A stretch of 64,000 nucleotides of DNA from Neolewinella agarilytica (GCF_900110645.1 NZ_FOFB01000013.1:113568-177567), one strand, 5' to 3'. Counted from the stretch's first letter, positions 18,722 through 29,222 are shown. Made by a program: numbers and translations. Notes: generated by a model from the letters alone, not told the origin.

Positions 18722-21202
18722 ATGAATTTGAAGAAAGCACTTCCCCACCTACTGGCCATCGGCATATTTCTACTTACTGTCGTTGTTCTGTTCAGTCCGC
18801 AATTCCAGGGTAAAACCCTCCGGATGGGTGACATTACGAGTTTTAATGGCTCCGCCAAAGAATACGCGGACTACCAAAAGGAAACGGGTGAGCGGGCAAA
18901 CTGGACGGGCACCAGTTTTTCAGGTATGCCAACATTTCAGATCTCAAGCGTGAGGGCCGGCAATCAGATCGGGCTACTGGAAAAACCGCTTCAGGGGTTT
19001 TTACCTCGTCCGGCGGGCTATTTCTTTGGAGGAATGCTCTGCTGCTATTTATTGCTGGTCTTATTGGGAGTAAGCCCCTGGCTCAGCATTGTTGGTGCTT
19101 TCGGGGCAGCTTTGGCCACGAATCATATTGTGCTCTTTGAAGCGGGCCATATGTCTAAAATCGTGACGATTTTCTACCTCCCGCTGATCGCCTCGGGTAT
19201 ACTGCTGGCTTACCAGAAAAAGTACTTGCTGGGTGGAGTGATTTTCGCCATTGCTCTGGCTCTTTCCATTCGGGCCAATCACCCGCAAATGTTGTTCTAC
19301 TTCGCCATGACCCTACCGATTTTCGGTGCGGTGCGTTTTGCCTCAGACCTTAAAAAGGGCCAGCTCGGGCATTTTGCCAAAGCTGCCGGTGTATTGGTTA
19401 TCGGCGCAATTCTTGCCCTTGGCTCGGGAGCAAGTAACCTGATGACGACCCTGGAATACACGGCTTCTTCGATGCGGGGCGGTCAGGTTTTAGAGACCCC
19501 TTTAGCCGCTCCAAACGGTAAAGACGCGCCAAAAAAAGGCTTGGAGTGGGACTATTCCATGCAGTGGAGTAACGGCTTTAAAGACCTGGTAGCCACTTAC
19601 GCTCCGCTCGCTGCCGGTGGTGGCAACGGTCAGGAGATTACGGCCGATACTGATCTGGGTAAGGCCCTGCGCAGAGCGGGCCTTAACGTCAGGGGAGAAT
19701 TTGCCGCCCCCATGTACCACGGTTCTCTGCCGTTTACGGAAGGCCCCTCTTACCTGGGGGCAGTCGTATGGGCACTCTTTTTGTTTGGCCTCTTTACGGC
19801 CCGCCGGAGCATCGCTATCTGGCTGGGAGGCGGTACTTTGTTATTGTTTTTATTGTCTTTAGGTAAGAACTTCGAAGGCTTTAATCATCTGCTCTACGAT
19901 ATCCTTCCCTTTCTCAACAAATTCCGTGCACCAAGCTCGGCCCTGGGCGTCGCTTCTTTCATGATGGTTTCTTTGGGCGTGATTGGTATTCATGATTGGC
20001 TCAAAAAAACAGACGATCAGCCGGAGGCCGCCAAAAAGCAGTTGCTTTATTCAGGCATTACCGCTGCGGTGCTAGGACTCATTGTAGCCGTATTGCTTCC
20101 TGGCTTCATTACTTTCGCGGGGGCTAATGACACGGCTTTACTACAACGGTTTACGGGCGGGCAAATTGAGGTAGCGTCACTACTGGATGCTCTTGAATCC
20201 ACCCGCGCCTCCCTTTATAGCGCGGACGCCTGGAGAAGCTTCCTTTTCGTCGGCCTGACTTTTGGCGTACTCTTCCTGATGTGGCGAAAAACCGTTAGTC
20301 CGCTGATTGGCGGCCTGGTACTGGCCGCTTTCCTGCTTTTCGACTTCTCCGGGGTAAACGGACGGTATATTGCAAAAGAAGACTGGAGAAAAACTCCACG
20401 AAACGCAGCGCCATTTCAGGCAACGGCAGCAGACCAGCAGATTCTGCAGGATACTGACCCACACTTCCGGGTTCTCAATGTGGCGGTCAACACCTTTAAT
20501 GATGCCTCAACGAGCTACTTCCATAAATCAGTCGGCGGTTACTCCGCCGTTAAGATGCGTCGCTACGATGACCTGATAAAAGGTTACCTGAGCAAGCGGG
20601 ACCCTAAGGTGCTTAGCATGCTCAACACGAAGTACTTCATCCTACCCGGTCAGGATGGACAAGTCCAGGCACAACGAAACCCCAACGCCTTCGGCCCCGC
20701 CTGGCTGGCGAGTAACCTTCAGATGGTCAACTCCAATGACGAGGAATTTGCGGCTTTAGGAAGCGTTCCTGACCTGAAGGCAACGGCCATCGTCCACAAC
20801 GAATTTGCCGATGAAGTCAGTGGTCTCTCCCCCAATGGGCAGGGTACGATAACGCTCACGAAATACAGCCCCAACGATCTGAGCTACCTGTTCGATTCCC
20901 CTTCGGAGCAACTGGTCGTATTCTCGGAGATCTGGTATGGCCCTGATCTCGGTTGGGAGGTAACCATTGACGGGGCACCGGCAGAGTTAATCCGCACCAA
21001 CTACCTGCTGCGTGGCCTGCGGGTTCCGGCCGGACAGCATGAGATTAAGATGAGTTTCCGCCCTTCCAGCTACAGTACGGGTAAGTTAATCTCCATGATC
21101 TGCAGCCTGCTCCTGCTCATTGGATTAGCGGGCTACATTGGCAAAACGATAATGGACCGGAACCAAGGACAAAAGACGGCTACGCCTACGGAGGTACTCT
21201 GA
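18722..21202 (+). CDS. YfhO-family multi-spanning membrane protein
   Basis: 826 residues with about a dozen hydrophobic segments. The first (LLAIGIFLLTVVVLFSPQF) is followed by a periplasmic loop with GDITSFNGSAKEY and WTGTSFSGMPTFQI, as in Bacteroidota YfhO-like proteins of the GT-C class. Helices then run to about residue 560. A soluble domain follows (DPHFRVLNVAVNTFNDA, YGPDLGWEVTIDG), and a last helix lies near the C-terminus. In Bacillus, YfhO is linked to glycosylation of lipoteichoic acid; the role here is not known. It probably shares a transcript with gpsA and is convergent with the next gene, with 2 bp between stops. Confidence 0.85.
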   Translation: MNLKKALPHLLAIGIFLLTVVVLFSPQFQGKTLRMGDITSFNGSAKEYADYQKETGERANWTGTSFSGMPTFQISSVRAGNQIGLLEKPLQGFLPRPAGYFFGGMLCCYLLLVLLGVSPWLSIVGAFGAALATNHIVLFEAGHMSKIVTIFYLPLIASGILLAYQKKYLLGGVIFAIALALSIRANHPQMLFYFAMTLPIFGAVRFASDLKKGQLGHFAKAAGVLVIGAILALGSGASNLMTTLEYTASSMRGGQVLETPLAAPNGKDAPKKGLEWDYSMQWSNGFKDLVATYAPLAAGGGNGQEITADTDLGKALRRAGLNVRGEFAAPMYHGSLPFTEGPSYLGAVVWALFLFGLFTARRSIAIWLGGGTLLLFLLSLGKNFEGFNHLLYDILPFLNKFRAPSSALGVASFMMVSLGVIGIHDWLKKTDDQPEAAKKQLLYSGITAAVLGLIVAVLLPGFITFAGANDTALLQRFTGGQIEVASLLDALESTRASLYSADAWRSFLFVGLTFGVLFLMWRKTVSPLIGGLVLAAFLLFDFSGVNGRYIAKEDWRKTPRNAAPFQATAADQQILQDTDPHFRVLNVAVNTFNDASTSYFHKSVGGYSAVKMRRYDDLIKGYLSKRDPKVLSMLNTKYFILPGQDGQVQAQRNPNAFGPAWLASNLQMVNSNDEEFAALGSVPDLKATAIVHNEFADEVSGLSPNGQGTITLTKYSPNDLSYLFDSPSEQLVVFSEIWYGPDLGWEVTIDGAPAELIRTNYLLRGLRVPAGQHEIKMSFRPSSYSTGKLISMICSLLLLIGLAGYIGKTIMDRNQGQKTATPTEVL

Positions 21203-21204
21203 CG

Positions 21205-23115
21205 TTAGCGGCTCTTCCGGGTTTTTATCACTATCTGCCGGCGATCTGCTTTAGCGACATCGACAAAAAACTGCCGGTAGTCTGCGTAGGCTTCAGCAGG
21301 CAGCTCAACGGGAACGAGCTTGAGTGTACGTATCCAGGTCAGCTTTCCGGGGCTGCTCTTCACTTCGGCACGGTATTCTCCGGCAGCATGCTCGAGGGTG
21401 GTCAGGGCTTCCCCCAGGCTTTCAATTTCCATCTCCTCGGGGTAGGTAAGGTTAACCGTATCAACATAAAAACGAGCAGAAAGCTGGTGGATGGGGTACC
21501 TGCGTTCCGTTAGTTTATCCGGCACATTATCGAAAGAATAGAACTTATTGATGGGGACGAACATTCGGGTACCCAGCTTACGGGAATAACGGCGAAGGTT
21601 GGTTTGGTAGGTCATTTCAACCTTAGGCTCATCAGCGGCAACGGTAAGCGAATAGTTAGTGCCGTTTACGTCAGGCAGGGTACCACGTCGGTTAAACCAT
21701 TCCAGTTGTTTTGCCTGGTTGCGTTCGCTGTTGGCAAAGCCACGATACATTTCCTGGGAAGCCCCGTAGAAGCTGCCGTGCAATTTAAAGTCAGCGTTAC
21801 CATCCGGCTGAATGGAAAGATCAACGGTCCGGGTGTAGCCATTGTCTGCCGGTTCGCTTTTAGGAGTTCTTACCAGTTTACCGCCATTCGGGGTTACCAG
21901 CAGAACGTTTCGGTCTTGCGTTCCTTCACTAATATATCCCGTTGGAAAATCATTACTCGTACACTCCAGGTACATGTCCTCAGATGGAACATACAATATC
22001 ATATGGTTGAAGGCGGAGGTAGCAAAGTCTTCTTGCACCGGAAAAAATTGCCGTTTGCTAGAAGAAATGAGCACGTGGTAGGACTCAATTCCGATTTCAT
22101 CCAGCATCGCCCCCATATAATTGCTTAACGCCTTACAATCTCCATACCGGTTAGTTTCTACATATTCTGCCGAAAATGGCTGAAAGCCCCCAATACCCAG
22201 CTGCACCCCAACGTACCGAGTTCTGCCCTGAAGCAGTCGATAAAGCGCGTCGATCTTTTCCTTGTCCGTAGGGAGGCCAGCAGTTGTTTCCTTTACCAGG
22301 GCTTGTAGTTGTGGAGGAAGTTCAGAACGCCCTTCGACCAGCTGCCACATGAATTCCCCGAAGCTCTCCCAGCTCTGCATATCCCCTTTGTATTCTCCCG
22401 TATCGAAATTGCGAAGAACCGTCCGCAAATAAGGAAGTGTTTGACTCATGGGCGGCGCAAGAGCTTCCGATTTCCGGGCGGGCATATTTTCGGCCAGCCA
22501 GCGATAGACCCGTCGGCCATTTTCTGTAGCTGTTTCAGGGTCGGGCAATTCATTTGAACGAAAGAGGAGTTCATTATCCATTGGTACCCGAGCGGTAAAG
22601 GAAGATGACATTACGGACTGATTGTATCCCATCGGAAGCCATTGCGGAAACTCAAAGACGCCGAAATTTTTCAGCTTCTTCTCATACTCGAAGGCTACTG
22701 TATAAGGATAGCTCAAATGCGTGAGTGTTGTCGTCTGTACCCGGGAATCTGTGTAAAACTGTCCGCCACTAATGGCGCTCACGTCTTCAATTTCTGATTT
22801 TTTCGCGGAACGAACTTTGTCCCCCATCGCATCATACAGCGTAGCTTTAAAGCTGGTGATCTTCGAATCTTCGTCATAGAAGACAACGAACTGATTTTCC
22901 CGGTCGTGGTCATCATTCAGGATTGTAATCACCTTCCGTTCGTAGATCGTTGCCGTATTTGCCGATAGTACGGTGTAAACTATTTCGTGGCTGCGAACAA
23001 CTGAACCGGCGTTCTCCTTTAGTTCGTCGGGGATGGCCAGAACGGACATATTGAGGTCTTGCCCCATAAGCGCAGATCCGGCCAAAAGGATTAATAAGGC
23101 TATTAGATTTTTCAT
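21205..23115 (-). CDS. DUF3857/transglutaminase-like exported protein (Cys present)
   Basis: 636 residues with a signal peptide (MKNLIALLILLAGSALMGQ). The N-terminal half is a DUF3857-type beta domain and the central part a transglutaminase-like fold. The catalytic cysteine is C327 in NRYGDCKALSNYM and the histidine H371 in FNHMILYV. The usual aspartate position is glutamate (E384 in YLECTS). A C-terminal beta domain follows. Its ATG overlaps the stop codon of the upstream paralogue by one base (TAATG), so the two are translationally coupled. Relatives are periplasmic or surface proteins of unknown substrate. Confidence 0.85.
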   Translation of the reverse strand: MKNLIALLILLAGSALMGQDLNMSVLAIPDELKENAGSVVRSHEIVYTVLSANTATIYERKVITILNDDHDRENQFVVFYDEDSKITSFKATLYDAMGDKVRSAKKSEIEDVSAISGGQFYTDSRVQTTTLTHLSYPYTVAFEYEKKLKNFGVFEFPQWLPMGYNQSVMSSSFTARVPMDNELLFRSNELPDPETATENGRRVYRWLAENMPARKSEALAPPMSQTLPYLRTVLRNFDTGEYKGDMQSWESFGEFMWQLVEGRSELPPQLQALVKETTAGLPTDKEKIDALYRLLQGRTRYVGVQLGIGGFQPFSAEYVETNRYGDCKALSNYMGAMLDEIGIESYHVLISSSKRQFFPVQEDFATSAFNHMILYVPSEDMYLECTSNDFPTGYISEGTQDRNVLLVTPNGGKLVRTPKSEPADNGYTRTVDLSIQPDGNADFKLHGSFYGASQEMYRGFANSERNQAKQLEWFNRRGTLPDVNGTNYSLTVAADEPKVEMTYQTNLRRYSRKLGTRMFVPINKFYSFDNVPDKLTERRYPIHQLSARFYVDTVNLTYPEEMEIESLGEALTTLEHAAGEYRAEVKSSPGKLTWIRTLKLVPVELPAEAYADYRQFFVDVAKADRRQIVIKTRKSR

Positions 23116-25085
23116 TATTTAGCGCGCTTTAATACAATGGTAGACTCCTGCAACTCGATAATTCGCTTGAACATCGTACGCAAAGCGCCGTATTCTGAAG
23201 CCTCGTAAACCGTCCGGTCAATGCTCACGGTAAAGTTGATCGAGATGGTTTTATCCTCTTTTTCCGTAGCAGCGAAAGTGCAGCTCATGGTGCCATCTTC
23301 GGAGCGTAACCGGATGGATTCCGGCAATTCTTCCACAGCATAGCCTTCGGGAACAGAGATTGTGGTGATGTAGCGCTTTATCCAGGGGTAGGCAAAGTCT
23401 ACCGGATACAAGCGGTATTCTGCATCCGCCAGCTCATTATGCAGCACGGGGCTTAAAATGGGTTGTACGTACAGATAATCATCCATCGCCTGCCCCATGG
23501 GGACCTTAAGTTTAAAATCCATCGAAAGCGGGCCGCTCTTCACTTTTTCTTCTTTTACCAAATGGTTGATGACTTCCGCTTCGGGGAAGCTTTCCATCAT
23601 ATTTTCCACGATGGGTAGCTCCGCGTCTTCTTCCATCTCCTGTATGCGGTTCCGGCCGTTGAAGGCATAGTAGCTGGACATACGGCTTTGAACATCAACA
23701 TCCGCCATCCCTTCCTCGTCCAGCGCTACATTGGCCATAATGGTTTGCGTGGCCCTGGGTACATCAATGCTGATCCAGTGTGGGTTGTCGGGGTTGGCCA
23801 CAAATACCCGGTGATTGAGTGCTGCAACCCGGGGCAGGCCCGGCGGGCGGTTCAGGTCGTTAGGGTCCAGAATAATGTCATTGCCGTCTACCGTAGCGAG
23901 TACCATCAGGTGGTCAAACTGGCTGATTAGCGGGTAAAGCTCCAGAGGGGAACCATAATTCCGCAGAGGTACCAGAATTGGCTGTGACTCAATGCCCGCA
24001 TCCCGGAGTAAGGCCAGTAGCAGCATACTGATTTCACCGCTGGTCCCCTCTGCGGCATCGTATACTTTGTTGGGGGTCCGCTCGGAAGTCCAGCTGTAGC
24101 TCCCGTTCCAGGATATTTTACCGGCGACGAAGTCATACAGTAGTTTGGCCTTATCCGTTTCGGTGCTTGCTTCGGCCAGGTAAGGCTCTACGGCTTTCCA
24201 GACTTTACCAGAATTTCCTTTATTGCGGTAGGCTTTGCCGAATTGGGCCCAACCGTCCATTTTCGTTGTCGTGTCTTTCCAGTCGGAGAATACTTTGTAT
24301 ACCGGCCGACCAGGATATTGAACCGTCTGTAACTGCAGGCGTACCTGCGGAATATAATCGCTGAAATTATTAACGTAGGGCTGTTCCTTATAGGCCGGTA
24401 AATCTTTATACGCCCACTTGATAACCGAGTGCTTAATTTTTTCACTGCCATAGAGCCGGTTGGCCGTGCTTACGTTACTAACGGTATAATTACTGGCATT
24501 TCCCAGGCTAACGTAGTTAAAATAATAGGGGATAGAAGCGTTGTACTCTGCCCAACGAACAGGAATACTTTCCTGAAAATAATACCGGCTGGGAACCGTA
24601 ATCCCTTTATCCGTTTTCAGATAGGTATATTCGATGACAGCCCCTTCTGCTACATTGGGGAAAGTAAAGCGCCAGATATCCCGGTCATCGTCATAGCGTT
24701 CACGAATAAAGTCCTTACCGCTTAGTTTGAGAACTCCTCCTTCAGGCAGGTGAATAAAGGCCCTGAGCTGAGAAATTTTTTCGGACTCTCTATAATAGCT
24801 TAACTCCACGTCTGCCCGGTCAAACGCTGACTCGCGAAACAGTTTTACCCGTCGATGTCGATACTCATGTAACATCGGCGCACCATCAGGGTCCTGCTTA
24901 ATCTGCATATCCATCAAATCATACAGCACGTAGGCATCAGCCGTGGAATCTCCGGGAGCTTCAGTGAGCCGGCGATCTTCTACCGATATTTTGCCAAGTT
25001 TGATTTTTTCCGGTGATTCTTGCGAGTAGGCAAAGGAGGTGACCGTAAACAGGGCCGTCAATAAAACAGAGAGGCGGAAGAACAT
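23115..25085 (-). CDS. DUF3857/transglutaminase-like exported protein (Cys replaced by Ser)
   Basis: 656 residues from ATG 25085, chosen because it gives a clean signal peptide (MFFRLSVLLTALFTVTSFAYS); a longer frame adds 37 residues that spoil it. It has the same architecture as the downstream partner. Aligning YGDCKALSNYM with EGTSGEISMLL puts S349 where the catalytic Cys should be, while H392 (FDHLMVL) and D407 (IILDPND) are kept. It is therefore probably inactive as a cysteine transglutaminase or protease and may bind rather than cleave. First gene of a two-gene operon. Confidence 0.85.
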   Translation of the reverse strand: MFFRLSVLLTALFTVTSFAYSQESPEKIKLGKISVEDRRLTEAPGDSTADAYVLYDLMDMQIKQDPDGAPMLHEYRHRRVKLFRESAFDRADVELSYYRESEKISQLRAFIHLPEGGVLKLSGKDFIRERYDDDRDIWRFTFPNVAEGAVIEYTYLKTDKGITVPSRYYFQESIPVRWAEYNASIPYYFNYVSLGNASNYTVSNVSTANRLYGSEKIKHSVIKWAYKDLPAYKEQPYVNNFSDYIPQVRLQLQTVQYPGRPVYKVFSDWKDTTTKMDGWAQFGKAYRNKGNSGKVWKAVEPYLAEASTETDKAKLLYDFVAGKISWNGSYSWTSERTPNKVYDAAEGTSGEISMLLLALLRDAGIESQPILVPLRNYGSPLELYPLISQFDHLMVLATVDGNDIILDPNDLNRPPGLPRVAALNHRVFVANPDNPHWISIDVPRATQTIMANVALDEEGMADVDVQSRMSSYYAFNGRNRIQEMEEDAELPIVENMMESFPEAEVINHLVKEEKVKSGPLSMDFKLKVPMGQAMDDYLYVQPILSPVLHNELADAEYRLYPVDFAYPWIKRYITTISVPEGYAVEELPESIRLRSEDGTMSCTFAATEKEDKTISINFTVSIDRTVYEASEYGALRTMFKRIIELQESTIVLKRAK

Positions 25086-25279
25086 TGAAAGGTAGTTATA
25101 GGGTGGTTTATGGCTTATACAACCAGCGAAAAAGCTGATAAATAAGCTATTCAGTACAGAGGTAAAGTTAATAAAACCAAAGAATACGGAGACCACTAAT
25201 TACCACGTGCGTATCACCACACTAATATGTATTTGCCGCCGTTCACTCGAAAAGCGAACTTGCCACAAGTCTATATTCA

Positions 25280-25375
25280 GGGCACAGATGCAGGTGCAAT
25301 GAGCGTACTGTAATAGCAGAGGGAAGCTCTTTACATTGCTCTTAAAAAAGCGCTCTTTGCACCTGCAGTCGTGCC
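25280..25375. repeat. Inverted pair of the GCAGGTGCA-type dispersed repeat
   Basis: GGGCACAGATGCAGGTGCAA followed by TGAG (25280-25303) faces GCTCTTTGCACCTGCAGT then CGTGCC (25352-25375). The pair lies in the 298 bp between the DUF3857 operon and the DUF5916 stop. The remainder of that gap holds only the upstream region of the operon. Confidence 0.75.
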
Positions 25376-25383
25376 TTACCTTA

Positions 25384-27822
25384 TTATTTCACCAGGCTCG
25401 CATAATCCAGCCAGTACACCATTTTCAGGGAGATAGAGCTATTGCGTGGCGTATCTTGCCAGAGGTCATTAAAGCTTTTGCCATAGCCCTCCGCTCGGGT
25501 CAGATCGAAGTCCGTAACGTTGGATTTGTAGATAAAAAAGATATCGCTACCCGGCGCAAAGCGCCAGCGATAAATCAGGTCAACGTTGAAAGCATCAAAA
25601 TCCTGGTCGTGGTTATTTTCGTAATCCGTATACTTTAAATTTCCTTCTTCTCCTAAGAGAAAAAAGTCGTTGTAGCTAACACCTGACCAGTAGTGGCGCA
25701 CCCGCAAATTAAGCGTCATATTGGCCGTAAAACTATACTTTCCGGAAAAGCCCGCTTCCACACTCGTTACGTCTCGCTGCCCCATGAAAACATCCGTCCG
25801 TTGCCCACCGTCCGGCAGCTCCACCTGCTGGCGATTGACGTAGCCTACCTCATTTTTTTCTCTCCCGCGGAAAGTAAATGCATTGAGGCTCAAGCGGTCA
25901 CTCAACCGCCAACGGGCATTGATATTCATGTACAAATCAGAGCGGTCAGCTCCGAAATATCCATTTGTATTCGCGTTCATGCTCAGCCGTACCGCCTTAC
26001 GGCTGTCGGTTCCGATCCAACCGCCCAAATTGCGAAAGCCCGGATTGCGAAGGACCCGGCCGGGGACTCTGGGTTCGAAGTAGTCATATTGGTCCGAAAG
26101 GCTCATTTCTGACCAAAAATTCACGTTCCAGAAGTGCTTCGTCTGCCCGTACACCCATACTTCAGCAAGCGATTCGGTAAACTCATTGGTATAAAGAGAT
26201 TCATAAGCGGAACTAAAGCCCGTTCCTCCATTCAGGAAATACCCGTTTAGAAAGGGCTCGCGATGGTTGTAGCTAAGTTGGCCACTGAATCTTCGGGAAT
26301 TATTGGAAAAGAGGATGCCTAAATCATTGGGATCGTAGGTGTCACTCTCTTCGCCAGCGAATAGAGACCAGGTCCAGTTGCCGGAAATTTTCCGCAGACT
26401 TAATTCTGCTACATGTCCTCTCGAAGTTTCTTCCGGCAGGAATCGCTGGCTTAAGCCCAGCTTCCCCCTGATGGCATACTTGTTGGCATTATTATGAATA
26501 TCAAAGAGGAGACCCGTTACGTTCGCATCCGTTGCTTCTCCTTCCCGCATTACGTTGGTATTGATCAGCGTTAGTGAGGAGTTGTTCTTCAAATTTTGAT
26601 CAACTACGGCTACGTTATAGTTCGTCAGCGGGTTGGTTAACACCCTGCGCTCCTCCCCTTCCAGATTCCGGATGGTGGCGTAATTAGCTTGTTCTACAGC
26701 ATTGAAAAAACCAATGCCCGTGCCACCTGCCGTCCGGCCACTGATTTTTGTCGCGTTGTATAATTTCGCTCGCTGGGGATTATCCACTACGGTTTCCCCT
26801 TCCAGTATTTCTCTACCCGGGGCACCGGCAAAATGGTTGCGACCACCTACACGCCGGCTATAGAAAAAGCCGCCTTTATTGAAAAGCTCGGTGCCTTCAG
26901 TAAAAAAGGCCCGCTGCTCATCAAAGCGTTGTTCGAAGGGGCCGAGGTTGAGTACCTGGTCGTCGCTACGCGCCTCCCCGAAGTCCGGGATCAGGGTCAT
27001 ATCCAGGGTGAAGGCATCACTCAGGCCTACCTTGAGGTCCATGCCCCCCGTAATGCTGCTTCCCGTTGCGGCCTGACCGGCCTCAGCTTGCCGGGACTTA
27101 AGCCCATAGGCCGCCAGAAAGGGTGTTGCCTGAATGCGAACGGGCGCCTTCACATTGCGAATCCCCGTCAGTTTTCCACACTGATTAAGATAGCCGTCAA
27201 TGTTGGGGTCAATCTCTGTCCAAAAGCTTTTCTCGCGGTTCCGCTGAACGTTACGAACAAAATTAATCGTCCATTCCTGCTCGTTCGTTTTCGGGAAACG
27301 GATGGCAGAATAGGGAATGAAGTATTCTACCGACCAGCCGTTGGCCAGCCGGGCAGATTTGCTGACCCATACTGCGTCCCAGTTAGAATCTTCCCCCTGA
27401 GTTGAGTATTGAGAGTCAAACTGAACATCCGCAGGCGTTGTCAGAAACGCAAAGCCATTCTGGCCACTGTTGTAGGGATCAAGGGAGATGGCAAACCAAT
27501 CCGTGTTACCCAGATCATCCCGCTCAGTGAGCTCTGCCAGAATACTGTCCGGGCTGGCGTCATAAAGCATAGCACTAACGTAAAAACCCCGATCGTTGTA
27601 CAAAACCCGTACCTCTGTTTTCTGTGCGGGTTTGACCCCCGGAACGGGCTGTAGATTGGTGAAGTCTGCCCCGATCGGAGCCGCCTGCCAGGCAGCTTCA
27701 TCAATGATACCATCGATCTTGATGGCCTCATCGGTACGGACAGCCTCCAGGCTTGGTTTCTCCTGGGCAAAGACCATGAGTGAGTAGAAAAAAGAGAAAA
27801 GGAAGGCAATAGAAAATTTCAT
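25384..27822 (-). CDS. DUF5916 outer-membrane protein with CBM9-like N-terminus
   Basis: 812 residues with a signal peptide (MKFSIAFLFSFFYSLMVFAQ). Residues 25-220 form a CBM9-like sugar-binding fold (IKIDGIIDEAAWQAA, VRVLYNDRGFYVSAMLYD, DNDWFA-like DDLGNTDWFAISLDPY). The remainder, with MTLIPDFGEARSDDQVLNLGPFEQRF and FFTEGTELF, is the DUF5916 domain predicted to form a beta-barrel ending in alternating hydrophobic strands. It should sit in the outer membrane. Substrate unknown. It is divergent from the RNA methyltransferase gene. Confidence 0.85.
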   Translation of the reverse strand: MKFSIAFLFSFFYSLMVFAQEKPSLEAVRTDEAIKIDGIIDEAAWQAAPIGADFTNLQPVPGVKPAQKTEVRVLYNDRGFYVSAMLYDASPDSILAELTERDDLGNTDWFAISLDPYNSGQNGFAFLTTPADVQFDSQYSTQGEDSNWDAVWVSKSARLANGWSVEYFIPYSAIRFPKTNEQEWTINFVRNVQRNREKSFWTEIDPNIDGYLNQCGKLTGIRNVKAPVRIQATPFLAAYGLKSRQAEAGQAATGSSITGGMDLKVGLSDAFTLDMTLIPDFGEARSDDQVLNLGPFEQRFDEQRAFFTEGTELFNKGGFFYSRRVGGRNHFAGAPGREILEGETVVDNPQRAKLYNATKISGRTAGGTGIGFFNAVEQANYATIRNLEGEERRVLTNPLTNYNVAVVDQNLKNNSSLTLINTNVMREGEATDANVTGLLFDIHNNANKYAIRGKLGLSQRFLPEETSRGHVAELSLRKISGNWTWSLFAGEESDTYDPNDLGILFSNNSRRFSGQLSYNHREPFLNGYFLNGGTGFSSAYESLYTNEFTESLAEVWVYGQTKHFWNVNFWSEMSLSDQYDYFEPRVPGRVLRNPGFRNLGGWIGTDSRKAVRLSMNANTNGYFGADRSDLYMNINARWRLSDRLSLNAFTFRGREKNEVGYVNRQQVELPDGGQRTDVFMGQRDVTSVEAGFSGKYSFTANMTLNLRVRHYWSGVSYNDFFLLGEEGNLKYTDYENNHDQDFDAFNVDLIYRWRFAPGSDIFFIYKSNVTDFDLTRAEGYGKSFNDLWQDTPRNSSISLKMVYWLDYASLVK

Positions 27823-28010
27823 AAGTCGGGGCTAAGAATAGAATAGTGTGGTGACAGGAAGGACGCTTCGATAAAGCCATGGTTGCATCCACGAAAGCTA
27901 TATTCAAGGTAGCTGACGGCTTTCCGGACTATCAATCGGTGAAATGATTATGTCTGTCGGCAAATTAGGACCTACCTTGCAGCGAATCACCAACTGCAAA
28001 GCCTGCAGAG

Positions 28011-29222
28011 TTGATTTTGACAAGCGTTAATATCTTTTTACAAAAACCACCACCCATCGAACATTTTGCCATAACCACCATGGCCGGCCTTGAGGACCTG
28101 CTGGTAGAAGAATTGAAAGCCATTGGTGCCGAAGACATCCAGCCCGGCCTGCGGGTCGTCAACTGTAAAGGGGACAAAACCTTCCGGTACCGGGCCAACC
28201 TTGAGCTACGTACCGGCATTCGTGTATTGGTGCAAATGGGGCAGTTCCGGGCGAACAATGAACAGACGATGTACAACCGCCTGCGGGACATCGACTGGAG
28301 CCCCTGGCTAAAAAAAGATGGGAACCTTTGGATTGATGCTTCCAGCCAATCCGACCGATACAGTAACAGTGTATATCTGTCTCAGCTTTTCAAGGACGCC
28401 ATTGTGGATCAGTTCCGGGATAAAACCGGAGAACGCCCCAGTGTGAGTAAGGAGGACGCGGATATGACCTTTTACCTGCACGTTGGCCGGGACAATACCG
28501 TGACGGTAAGCCTGAACAGCTCCGGAGACAGTCTGCACCGGCGGGGCTACCGCCGCCGGACGGGCGGCGCGCCCATCAACGAAGTACTCGCCGCAGGCTT
28601 ATTGGGCCTGACCGGCTATGACGGAAGCGTTCCTTTCGTAGACCCCATGTGTGGTTCCGGGACGATAGTAGCCGAGGCTGCCATGATTGCCACCCGCCAG
28701 GCCCCGGGCCTGCGGCGGGAATTTGGTTTCCAGCGCTGGCCAGACTTTGACGCCGGGCTATGGTCTTCCGTCCGCCAGGATGCCCTGAACCGAATTCAGA
28801 AGCCCGAGCACCCCATCGTTGGATCTGACATCGACGAGCTAACACTCAATCTGGCAAAAATATCGCTGGAACGCGCCGGCTTACTCCGGCACGTTGAACT
28901 CCGTAATGCAGACTTCGCTGACCTGCAGGCACCGCGCCCGGTAAAAGAGGAAGATGGTGGTTTGCTGGTCACTAACCCTCCCTATGAGGTAAGATTGAAA
29001 ACAGGAGACATCACCACTTTTTACGCTCAAATCGGAGATACGCTCAAGCAAAACTGGAAAGGATATACCGCCTGGATCATTTCGGGCAATCAGGATGCGG
29101 TGAAATCTGTTGGCCTTCGTACCAGCCGGAAAATCCCGATGATGAACGGCCCGATTGAAGTCCGCTTCTGTCGTTATGATTTGTATGAAGGGACGAAGAA
29201 GGAGAAGAAGAAAGAGGAGTAG
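28011..29222 (+). CDS. THUMP-domain RNA methyltransferase (RlmL/TrmN-like)
   Basis: 403 residues. The N-terminal HFAITTMAGLEDLLVEELKAIGA and a THUMP region (to about residue 160) bind RNA. The class I methyltransferase domain shows the SAM site DPMCGSGTIVAEAAMIA and the catalytic NPPYEVRL, the NPPY form of N2-guanine or N6-adenine methylases; relatives modify 23S rRNA guanine or tRNA. Start: the conserved first strand IEHFAITTM lies upstream of the first ATG (28080), so initiation must be at TTG 28011 (or TTG 28017), preceded by GCAGAG. The exact modified base is not deducible. Confidence 0.88.
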   Translation: MILTSVNIFLQKPPPIEHFAITTMAGLEDLLVEELKAIGAEDIQPGLRVVNCKGDKTFRYRANLELRTGIRVLVQMGQFRANNEQTMYNRLRDIDWSPWLKKDGNLWIDASSQSDRYSNSVYLSQLFKDAIVDQFRDKTGERPSVSKEDADMTFYLHVGRDNTVTVSLNSSGDSLHRRGYRRRTGGAPINEVLAAGLLGLTGYDGSVPFVDPMCGSGTIVAEAAMIATRQAPGLRREFGFQRWPDFDAGLWSSVRQDALNRIQKPEHPIVGSDIDELTLNLAKISLERAGLLRHVELRNADFADLQAPRPVKEEDGGLLVTNPPYEVRLKTGDITTFYAQIGDTLKQNWKGYTAWIISGNQDAVKSVGLRTSRKIPMMNGPIEVRFCRYDLYEGTKKEKKKEE

